A stretch of 64,000 nt of DNA, from assembly GCF_022919075.1 (NCBI RefSeq), contig NZ_CP095078.1, positions 930,001 through 994,000 on the forward strand, read 5' to 3'. Position numbers and translations under genes: made by a program. Of the stretch, positions 46,821 to 53,856 are shown one piece after another. Each line of letters starts with the position of its first letter. Position 1 is the stretch's first letter. Source of the stretch: Nocardioides sp. W7 (lineage in GTDB: Bacteria > Actinomycetota > Actinomycetes > Propionibacteriales > Nocardioidaceae). The notes below the pieces were generated by a model, which was given only the letters and a program-made list of their open reading frames with translations, was not told the origin of the DNA and made no database searches.

Positions 46821-46881
46821 TAGTCCGTCACATGAGGGGGTCCTGCCGCCGGATCGCCCCGCTGGTGTGACGGACTACCCC
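46821..46881. repeat. Palindromic repeat, family B copy 2
   Basis: TAGTCCGTCACA (46821-46832) pairs perfectly with 46866-46877. The right side CTGGTGTGACGGACTACCCC (46862-46881) is identical to the right arm of the copy at 21309-21374; the left arm differs at three of 20 positions. Here it lies between divergent genes, so it is not a convergent terminator. Confidence 0.8.
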
Positions 46882-46910
46882 AGCGACCGACCCGGCCCTG
46901 GACACCGAAC

Positions 46911-46928
46911 TGAAACTCGTTCTAGTTT
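46911..46928 (+). promoter_or_regulatory. KstR-type operator overlapping a -10 element
   Basis: TGAAACTCGTTCTA (46911-46924) fits the KstR box TNNAACNNGTTNNA exactly. TAGTTT (46923-46928) follows as a -10 hexamer 7 nt before the ATG of the DapB-like reductase gene. KstR is the TetR-type repressor of steroid catabolism in mycobacteria and rhodococci. No kstR gene is in the window. Confidence 0.6.
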
Positions 46929-46935
46929 GCCCGGC

Positions 46936-47976
46936 ATGACCCGACCCCTGCGCGTGATCCAGTGGACGACCGGCAACATCGGACGACGCTCGCTGCACGC
47001 GATCCTCGCCCGCCCGGACCTCGAGCTCGTCGGCGTCTACGCCCACGGCGCGGACAAGGTCGGGAAGGACGCCTCCGAGCTGTGCGGTTGGCCGGAGCCG
47101 ACGGGCGTGCTGGCGACCAACGACGTCGAAGCGCTGCTCGCGCTGGGCGCCGACGCGTGCTGCTACAACCCGTTGTGGCCCTCGGTCGACGAGCTCTGTG
47201 CGCTGCTGGAGGCCGGGGTCAACGTCTGCTCCAGCGCGGCCTGGATCACCGGCGGGAAGCAGTCACCCGAGGACCTGGAGCGGGTCCGCCAGGCCTGCGA
47301 GCGTGGCCAGTCGACGATCTTCGGCAGCGGCGCGCACCCGGGAATGACCAACCTGGTCGGCATGGTGCTCAGCGGCTCCTGCGAGCGGGTCGACGAGATC
47401 CGGATCACCGAGTCGGTGGACTGCTCGACGTACGAGTCGGCGGGCACGCAGACCGCGATGGGCTTCTCGCAGCGGCCGGACACGCCGGGCCTGGCCGAGT
47501 CGGTACGCCGCGAGTCCGAGGTCTTCGCCGAGTCGGCCGCGATGATGGCCGACGCGCTCGGCGTGACCCTGGACCGGATGACCTTCGACGTCACCTTCAC
47601 CGAGGCGACCGGCGACACCGACCTCGGCTTCATGACGATCCCGGCCGGCACGGTCGGGGGCGTGATGGGCTACCACCGCGGCTGGGTGGGGGACCGCAAC
47701 GTGGTCAGCGTCGGGTTCAACTGGACCATGGGCGAGCACGTCGTACCCCCGAAGCCGCTGGCGCACGGCCACGTCATCCAGGTCTTCGGCGTGCCGAACA
47801 TGCGTACGGTCATCCACTGCCTGCCCCCGAAGGACTGGGCGGAGGGGTTCATGGACCTCGGGATGATCTACACCGCGATGCCGGTCACCAACGCGGTGCC
47901 GTACGTCGTCGCCGCCCCGCCGGGGATCGTCACCCTGGCCGACCTGCCCCCGATCACCGGCCGCGTCGCCCCCTAA
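46936..47976 (+). CDS. Dihydrodipicolinate reductase-like NAD(P)-dependent oxidoreductase
   Basis: Protein of 346 residues. VIQWTTGNIGRRSLHAIL (7-24) is the Rossmann motif of the DapB-like/amine dehydrogenase group; SGAHPGMTNLVGMVL and ESVDCSTYES follow. True DapB is shorter (about 245-270) and has a KKRHH-type motif not seen here, so lysine synthesis is unlikely. In steroid- and lipid-degrading actinobacteria such genes lie in catabolic regulons, which the KstR-type box supports. A leaderless start fits TAGTTT at 46923. Confidence 0.82.
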   Translation: MTRPLRVIQWTTGNIGRRSLHAILARPDLELVGVYAHGADKVGKDASELCGWPEPTGVLATNDVEALLALGADACCYNPLWPSVDELCALLEAGVNVCSSAAWITGGKQSPEDLERVRQACERGQSTIFGSGAHPGMTNLVGMVLSGSCERVDEIRITESVDCSTYESAGTQTAMGFSQRPDTPGLAESVRRESEVFAESAAMMADALGVTLDRMTFDVTFTEATGDTDLGFMTIPAGTVGGVMGYHRGWVGDRNVVSVGFNWTMGEHVVPPKPLAHGHVIQVFGVPNMRTVIHCLPPKDWAEGFMDLGMIYTAMPVTNAVPYVVAAPPGIVTLADLPPITGRVAP

Positions 47977-47984
47977 CCCTGAAA

Positions 47985-48038
47985 GGCCGAGTCAGCACTA
48001 CTGGTGCTGACTCGGCCCGCCACTTCTGCTGACTCGGC
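47985..48038. repeat. Three-arm palindromic repeat, family A copy 2
   Basis: GGCCGAGTCAGCAC (47985-47998) and GTGCTGACTCGGCC (48004-48017) form a perfect hairpin with a 5-nt loop; a third arm TGCTGACTCGGC follows at 48027-48038. The layout and arm sequences match the copy at 12486-12540, including ACTTC before the third arm. It lies between convergent genes, 9 nt after one stop codon. Confidence 0.88.
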
Positions 48039-48050
48039 GAGGGGTCGGAC

Positions 48051-49526
48051 TCAGTGGCCGGCGAGCAGGGTGGGGTCGATCGCGTGGTCGGCCTTCTTGC
48101 GCGGCAGGAAGAACGCCGGGATGAGGACCAGCAGCACCATCACCGCGGCCACCCAGAAGACGCCGCTGAACACGCCGGCCAGGTCGCCGACCGGGTCCAC
48201 CGGGCCGATGTCGTTCTTGACGCCGTTGGTGAGCAGCACCGAGAAGATCGCGGTGCCGATCGACGCGGCCACCTGCTGGATGATGTTCATCAGGGTGGAG
48301 CCGCGGGCGATGGTGTGCTCGCGCAGCGTCTGCATCGCGGCGGACATGATCGGCATCATGGTCGCGCCCATGCCGAGGCCCTGGATGAACAGCGCCAGGC
48401 CGAGGAACCAGTACGACGTGCTGTCGTCGAGCATGGCGTAGAGCCCCATGCCGACGGCGATGGTGGCGACGCCGGTCAGCACGATCTTGCCGGGACCGAT
48501 CTTGTCGCTCAGTACGCCGGCGATCGGCATCGTGAGCATCGCGCCGATGCCCTGCGGGGCCAGCAGCAGACCGGCCATCATCGCGGACTCGCCGCGCACG
48601 CCCTGGTAGTACTGCGGGAACAGCAGGCTGGCGCCGAAGAACGCGATCGCGAAGAGCGACATGGCGATCACCGCGAACGTCAGGGTGCGGTTCGCGAAGA
48701 GGCGCAGGTCGACCAGCGGGTGGGCGTTGCGGCGGTCCAGGGCCCACGGGACGAACGCGGTGATCAGGGCCAGGCCGAGGATCGCGGGCACCAGCACCTC
48801 GGCGTCCCAGGCGGTGCCAGTCTCGGGGATCGTCGAGATGCCGAACAGGAACAGGGCCAGGCCGGGGGAGAGCAGCACCATGCCCAGCCAGTCGAAGCTC
48901 TCCGACGGCGTCGGGTTGTCGGCGGGGAGCACCTTGTAGGAGTAGACGAGGGCGCCCACGCCGATCGGGACGTTGATCAGGAAGATCCAGTGCCACGAGG
49001 CGTTGTCGATGAGCGCGCCGCCGAGGATCGGCCCGGCGATCGGGCCGAGCAGCATCGGGATGCCCATCACGGCCATCACCCGGCCGATCCGCTCCGGGCC
49101 GGCGGCCCGGGTCAGGATCGTCATGCCGAGCGGCACCAGCATGCCGCCGCCGAAGCCCTGCAGCACCCGGAAGAACACCAGCATCTCCAGCGACGTGGCG
49201 GCGGCGCACAGCGTCGAGCCGGCGGCGAAGAGGCCGATCGCCATCAGGTAGAGCCGCTTGGTGCCGAACCGGTCGGAGGCCCAGCCGGTCAGCGGGATCA
49301 CGCTCGCCAGGGCGAGCGTGTAGGCGGTCATCGTCCACGCGACCTGGGCGGTCGAGGCGTCGAACTCGCGCTCGAAGGTCCGCAGCGCGACCGAGACGAC
49401 GGTGATGTCGAGGATCGACATGATCGCCCCGAGCACCACCACCCCCGCGACGAGGAGGACGCCGCGGTCGAGCTTGTCGGGACTGGTGCTGGGAGAAGGA
49501 GGGCTGGTGGAGGGAGCAGAGGTCAC
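48051..49526 (-). CDS. DHA2-type MFS multidrug exporter
   Basis: Transporter of 491 residues, EmrB/QacA family with 14 predicted helices. LDITVVSVALRTF is in helix 1, motif A-like GWASDRFGTKRLYL between helices 2 and 3, and the motif C-like GPIAGPILGGALIDNASWHW in helix 5. The N-terminal 20 residues are Ser/Pro-rich. The start is GTG at 49526, supported by TAGCCT ending 6 nt upstream. The substrate is unknown; it is not adjacent to an obvious regulator. Confidence 0.88.
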   Translation of the reverse strand: MTSAPSTSPPSPSTSPDKLDRGVLLVAGVVVLGAIMSILDITVVSVALRTFEREFDASTAQVAWTMTAYTLALASVIPLTGWASDRFGTKRLYLMAIGLFAAGSTLCAAATSLEMLVFFRVLQGFGGGMLVPLGMTILTRAAGPERIGRVMAVMGIPMLLGPIAGPILGGALIDNASWHWIFLINVPIGVGALVYSYKVLPADNPTPSESFDWLGMVLLSPGLALFLFGISTIPETGTAWDAEVLVPAILGLALITAFVPWALDRRNAHPLVDLRLFANRTLTFAVIAMSLFAIAFFGASLLFPQYYQGVRGESAMMAGLLLAPQGIGAMLTMPIAGVLSDKIGPGKIVLTGVATIAVGMGLYAMLDDSTSYWFLGLALFIQGLGMGATMMPIMSAAMQTLREHTIARGSTLMNIIQQVAASIGTAIFSVLLTNGVKNDIGPVDPVGDLAGVFSGVFWVAAVMVLLVLIPAFFLPRKKADHAIDPTLLAGH

Positions 49527-49911
49527 CGAGCAAGGCTAAGAGGGGTCCCCAACCCATCGCACCCGACTTTGGTCGCGCTGCGGCGTGTCTTCGCTCACGC
49601 CCGGGGCCCGCCGGGCCGCCGCAATCAACACAAGGACGTCGAGCGGCAGCTGATCGGGTCGCGGAACCGGGTCAGGAGCACCGTGAGCGGCCCGGGCAGG
49701 TCGCCGAGCGACTCCGAAGGCATGCACCTCTGGCGCGGACGTCACCGCCCGCACCTGTCCGGCTGCGTGTTGTCTCAGGCGCCTCTGGGGTCACACCTAT
49801 GTCGGGAAACCCGCGCCTGTGTCGAGATGTTTCACGACGTAGGCGTGAGTTTCGCCGCCCAGGCGGAGAAACTCACTCGCCGAGCGAGCCCTCACCCCCG
49901 GCCCCGCGCGG
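49527..49911. other. 385-nt intergenic region with two hairpins
   Basis: The part at 49527-49790 holds the promoter of the MFS gene and no convincing open frame. At 49791-49849 TCACACCTATGTCGGGAAAC pairs with GTTTCACGACGTAGGCGTGA at 17 of 20 positions around an 18-nt loop. At 49845-49876 GTGAGTTTCGCCGCC pairs with GGCGGAGAAACTCAC at 14 of 15 positions. The second hairpin sits downstream of the glutathione peroxidase gene and may end its transcript. Confidence 0.6.
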
Positions 49912-50400
49912 TCAGGCGGTGATCGCCTTGACCGCGTCGACCAGCGCGGGGTCGCTCGGCTCCACCCGGGGACCGAACCGCGCGACCACGGTGCCGTCGG
50001 CGGCGACCAGGAACTTCTCGAAGTTCCAGGCCACGTCGCCGGCCTCGCCCTGCTCATTGGGGATCGAGACCAGCTCGGCGTAGATCGGGTGCCGGTCGTC
50101 ACCGTTGACGTCGATCTTCTCCGTCATGGGAAAGGTCACGCCGTACGTCGCCGAGCAGAACTCCGCGATCTCCTCCGAGGTGCCCGGCTCCTGGCCCATG
50201 AACTGGTTGCACGGCAGGCCGACCACGGTGAAACCGGCGCCGGCGTACTCCTCGTGGAGCTGCTCGAGGCCGGCGTACTGCGGGGTCAGCCCGCACTTGC
50301 TCGCGACGTTGACCAGCAGGGCGGGCCGGCCGCCGGTGATCTCGCCGAGAGTGGCGGGGGTGCCGTCGAGACGGGCGATGGAGGTGTCGAGGATGCTCAT
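49912..50400 (-). CDS. Glutathione peroxidase family protein (second copy)
   Basis: Peroxidase of 162 residues. The peroxidatic Cys36 is in NVASKCGLTPQYAGLEQL, the second cysteine and Gln in LPCNQFMGQEPG, and the Trp-Asn pair in VAWNFEKFLV. The same fold and active site as the copy at 20328-20828, with clearly different sequence elsewhere, so an old duplication or separate acquisition. TAGTCT lies 8 nt before the ATG. It is divergent from the SNF2 helicase gene. Confidence 0.93.
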   Translation of the reverse strand: MSILDTSIARLDGTPATLGEITGGRPALLVNVASKCGLTPQYAGLEQLHEEYAGAGFTVVGLPCNQFMGQEPGTSEEIAEFCSATYGVTFPMTEKIDVNGDDRHPIYAELVSIPNEQGEAGDVAWNFEKFLVAADGTVVARFGPRVEPSDPALVDAVKAITA

Positions 50401-50464
50401 GAGAGCCGAGACTAGTGAGTACGGCGAAGCCGGGGTGTCGGCGTTCCGGGCTACGGTCCCTTCC

Positions 50465-53185
50465 GTGAGTTTCGTCCCCGTCTCCGGCCCGGCGACGTTC
50501 CGTGCGGCGCAGCCGCCGCGCGAGGGGACGGTCGAGTTCAGCGACGAGCGGCGCACCGTCGTGCTGCCGATCCGCTCGGCGATCCCGATCCTCACCAAGG
50601 CGCAGGCCCGCGACGACCTCCATCCAAGCGTCTCGCTTCTCGCCGGGGCGGCGCTGCTGGGGCTGCGGCTGGTCGCGGCGGGCAAGCTGGAGCCGGCGAG
50701 CGGGCCGGTCCCGAGCTGGCAGGTGACCCCCCTGGACGCCGACGACCGCGAGCGGATCAGCCTCCTGGCCGGCAGTCGCGGCGCCATCGGCCTGGAGCCG
50801 GCGGCCGCGACCGAGCTGGTCCGCTCGGTGCTCGCCGCCGTCGTCGACGCCGTCCCGCGCACGGCGCCGGGGCCGGCGCGGCCCGACCCCGCGCCCGACT
50901 TCCGGTCCCGGCTGAAGCGACGCATCGAGCAGCACCGCGAGGAGCCGCCCGACCAGCGCCCGCAGCTGGTGTCGATCTCGCTGCGGGTCGAGGCCGACGA
51001 GGAGGAGCTGGTCGACGGCGCCGTGCGCGTGGTCCTGCAGGTCCACGACGAGCAGAACCCCCTGCACGTCAGCGATGCCGCGGTGCTGTGGGCCGAGGGC
51101 GGCGCCGACGCGAGCCACGGGTTCGGCGACCGGGCCCGCACCCACGCCACCATCGCGCTGCGGGCCGCGGCCGAGGCCTGGCCGGTGCTCGACCGGCTCC
51201 TGGAGCTGCGGGTGCCCGACCAGCTCACCCTCGACGGCGCCGAGATCGCCAGCCTGCTCGAGGACGGCGTGGCCGCGCTGCGTGACCGAGGTGTCGACGT
51301 GCTCTGGCCGCGCTCGCTGGGCCGTGACCTCACCACCCGCGCCGTGCTCGACCGGGCTCCCTCGTCCACCGGGCCGCGCGAGGAGCAGCTGCAGACCGGC
51401 CTGTTCGGTGCCGGCGAGATGTTCGCCTTCAACTGGCAGGTCGCCCTGCACGGCGACCCGCTCACCGACGAGGAGATGGAGCAGCTCGCCGAGTCCGCCT
51501 CGCCCCTGCTCAAGCTGCGCGGCAGCTGGACGGTCATCGACCCTTCGGTCGCCCGCCGCGCCCGCAAGCGGCTGCTGCGCCGGGTCAGCGCCGGCGAGGC
51601 GGTCGCGGCCACTCTCACCGGCACCGCCCTGGTCGCCACCCCCGGCGGCGAGGCGCAGGAGACGCAGGTCATCGTCGGGGCGTCCCTGCTGAAGGTGCGC
51701 GAGCGGCTCACCGTCGCGGCGACCCGCGACCCGGTGCCGGTGCCGGCCGCCCTGCAGGCCACGCTGCGCGACTACCAGCGCCAGGGGCTGACCTGGCTCG
51801 CCGAGATGACCGACCTCGGCCTGGGTGCCTGCCTGGCCGACGACATGGGCCTCGGCAAGACGGTCACGCTGATCGCGCTCCACCTCCATCGGGTCTCGAC
51901 GGGCGCCACCGGTCCGACGCTCGTGGTCTGCCCGGCCAGCCTGCTGGGCAACTGGGAGGCCGAGATCGAGCGGTTCGCCCCCGGCACCCAGGTCCGCCGC
52001 TTCCACGGCGGCCAGCGCTCGCTCGAGGGCTACGACGAGCCCGACCTGCTCGGATCGGCCGGCGGCGGGTTCGTGCTGACGACGTACGGCACGATGCGGG
52101 TCTCGGCCGAGGAGCTCGCCGCGGTGCCGTGGGACCTGGTGGTCGCCGACGAGGCGCAGCACATCAAGAACTCCCGCTCCTCGACGGCGCGGGCGCTGCG
52201 GTCCATCCCGAGCGCGGGCCGGGTGGCGCTGACCGGCACCCCGGTCGAGAACGACCTCACCGAGCTGTGGTCGATCCTCGACTGGGCGACGCCGGGACTG
52301 CTCGGCAGCCGCAACGCCTTCCGCAAGGTCTGGGCCGCGCCCATCGAGTCCGGGCAGGAGCCGACCAAGGCCAAGCAGTTCGCCGAGCTGGTCGAGCCGT
52401 TCCTGCTGCGCCGCCGCAAGTCCGACCCCGGCATCGCGCCGGAGCTGCCGCCCAAGACCGAGACCGACCACCCGCTGCGCCTGACCCGGGAGCAGACGGT
52501 GCTCTACGAGGCGTTCGTGCGCGACACCATGGAGCGGATCGAGCGCGCCGACGAGGACGCCCGGCGCGGGCTGGTGCTGATGCTGCTCACCGGCCTCAAG
52601 CAGATCTGCAACCACCCGGCCCACTTCCTCAAGCAGTCGGGTGCCGCGCGGCTGGCCGGACGCAGCGAGAAGCTCGACCTGCTCGACGAGCTGCTCGCGA
52701 CCGCCCTCTCCGAGGACGGCGCGGTGCTGGTCTTCACCCAGTACGTCGCCATGGCCCGCCTCCTGGAGAGCCACCTCGACCGCACCGGGGTCGCCCACCA
52801 GCTGCTGCACGGCGGCACGCCGGTGCGACAGCGCGAGGCGATGGTCCGCAGCTTCCAGGCCGGCGACACCCCGGTCTTCCTGCTCTCGCTCAAGGCCGGC
52901 GGCACCGGCCTCAACCTCACCCGCGCCGACCACGTCGTCCACATCGACCGCTGGTGGAACCCCGCGGTCGAGGACCAGGCCACCGACCGGGCCTACCGGA
53001 TCGGCCAGACCAAGCCGGTCCAGGTGCACCGGATGATCACCCGCGGCACCATCGAGGAGAAGGTCGCCGAGCTGCTCAAGCGCAAGCGCGCCCTGGCCGA
53101 CGCCGTGCTCGGCCGCGGCGAGGCCGCTCTGACCGAGCTCAGCAACGACGAGCTGCGCGACCTGGTCACCCTGCGACCGAGCTGA
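50465..53185 (+). CDS. SNF2-family DEAD/DEAH helicase
   Basis: ATPase of 906 residues. The first 450 residues form the SNF2-associated N-terminal region of HelZ-type bacterial proteins. The motor has DDMGLGKT at 459-466, DEAQHIKN from 562, ALTGTPVENDL, and the C-terminal RecA fold with SLKAGGTGLNLTRAD and ATDRAYRIGQTKPV. The GTG start at 50465 lies 7 nt after TACGGT (leaderless). It is translationally coupled to the SWIM protein gene (TGATG). Roles in DNA repair or remodelling are inferred from family. Confidence 0.92.
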   Translation: MSFVPVSGPATFRAAQPPREGTVEFSDERRTVVLPIRSAIPILTKAQARDDLHPSVSLLAGAALLGLRLVAAGKLEPASGPVPSWQVTPLDADDRERISLLAGSRGAIGLEPAAATELVRSVLAAVVDAVPRTAPGPARPDPAPDFRSRLKRRIEQHREEPPDQRPQLVSISLRVEADEEELVDGAVRVVLQVHDEQNPLHVSDAAVLWAEGGADASHGFGDRARTHATIALRAAAEAWPVLDRLLELRVPDQLTLDGAEIASLLEDGVAALRDRGVDVLWPRSLGRDLTTRAVLDRAPSSTGPREEQLQTGLFGAGEMFAFNWQVALHGDPLTDEEMEQLAESASPLLKLRGSWTVIDPSVARRARKRLLRRVSAGEAVAATLTGTALVATPGGEAQETQVIVGASLLKVRERLTVAATRDPVPVPAALQATLRDYQRQGLTWLAEMTDLGLGACLADDMGLGKTVTLIALHLHRVSTGATGPTLVVCPASLLGNWEAEIERFAPGTQVRRFHGGQRSLEGYDEPDLLGSAGGGFVLTTYGTMRVSAEELAAVPWDLVVADEAQHIKNSRSSTARALRSIPSAGRVALTGTPVENDLTELWSILDWATPGLLGSRNAFRKVWAAPIESGQEPTKAKQFAELVEPFLLRRRKSDPGIAPELPPKTETDHPLRLTREQTVLYEAFVRDTMERIERADEDARRGLVLMLLTGLKQICNHPAHFLKQSGAARLAGRSEKLDLLDELLATALSEDGAVLVFTQYVAMARLLESHLDRTGVAHQLLHGGTPVRQREAMVRSFQAGDTPVFLLSLKAGGTGLNLTRADHVVHIDRWWNPAVEDQATDRAYRIGQTKPVQVHRMITRGTIEEKVAELLKRKRALADAVLGRGEAALTELSNDELRDLVTLRPS

Positions 53186-53856
53186 TGACCCGCCACCTGC
53201 ACCCGCGCATCGCGCCCCGGCGCTCCACGGCCCGGGCGACGACCTGGTGGGGCAAGGCTTGGGTGCGCGCGGTCGAGGAGTCGGCGTTCGCGCACGAGGA
53301 CCTGGCCGGCGCGCGAAAGCTGGCCCGCAGCGGCCGGGTCGGCCAGATCGCCGTCGAGGAGGGCGGCTACTACGCGGCCGTGGAGGACGAGGGCGGGATG
53401 GTCACGGTCGCCGGGGTGCTGCCGGTGCTCGACGCCGACGGCCGGGCCACGCTGGTCGAGGTGGTCGCGGCCGAGGCCGGCCGGATCGCCGCGCTGATGT
53501 CCGGCGAGCTGCCGCACCTGCTCGTCGAGCACGCCGACGAGGCCGGCGTCGAGCTGCTGCCGTACGGCGGGGAGCTGGGCTCGGCCTGCACCTGCGACGC
53601 CTGGGCCGACCCGTGCCGGCACGCGCTCGCGGTGCTCTACCAGCTCGCCTGGCTGGTCGAGGTGGACCCGTTCGTGCTCCTCCACCTGCGCGGCCTCGCC
53701 CGCGAGGAGCTGCTCGCCCGCCTGCACGAGCGCGAGCAGGTGCCGCCCGAGCACGCCGACGGTGACCTGGAGTCGGCGCTCGACGCCGCGCTCCGCGCCG
53801 CCCGGCTCCTGGAGCTGCTCGACGACCCCGACAGCCGGGTCGACCACCTGCTCTAA
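53185..53856 (+). CDS. SWIM zinc-finger protein coupled to the SNF2 helicase
   Basis: Protein of 223 residues. The SWIM motif CxCx6CxH appears as Cys135, Cys137, Cys144 and His146 in ACTCDAWADPCRHALAV. The N-terminus contains TTWWGKAWVRAVEE, common in these SNF2 partner proteins. SWIM domains bind DNA or proteins through zinc. The start overlaps the helicase stop, so equal production is likely. The 3' end overlaps the convergent AfsR-like gene by 4 nt. Confidence 0.9.
   Translation: MTRHLHPRIAPRRSTARATTWWGKAWVRAVEESAFAHEDLAGARKLARSGRVGQIAVEEGGYYAAVEDEGGMVTVAGVLPVLDADGRATLVEVVAAEAGRIAALMSGELPHLLVEHADEAGVELLPYGGELGSACTCDAWADPCRHALAVLYQLAWLVEVDPFVLLHLRGLAREELLARLHEREQVPPEHADGDLESALDAALRAARLLELLDDPDSRVDHLL

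Noticed and set aside
49536..49754. 72-residue minus-strand open frame upstream of the MFS gene
   Set aside because: No conserved features, and it overlaps the MFS promoter; treated as non-coding.
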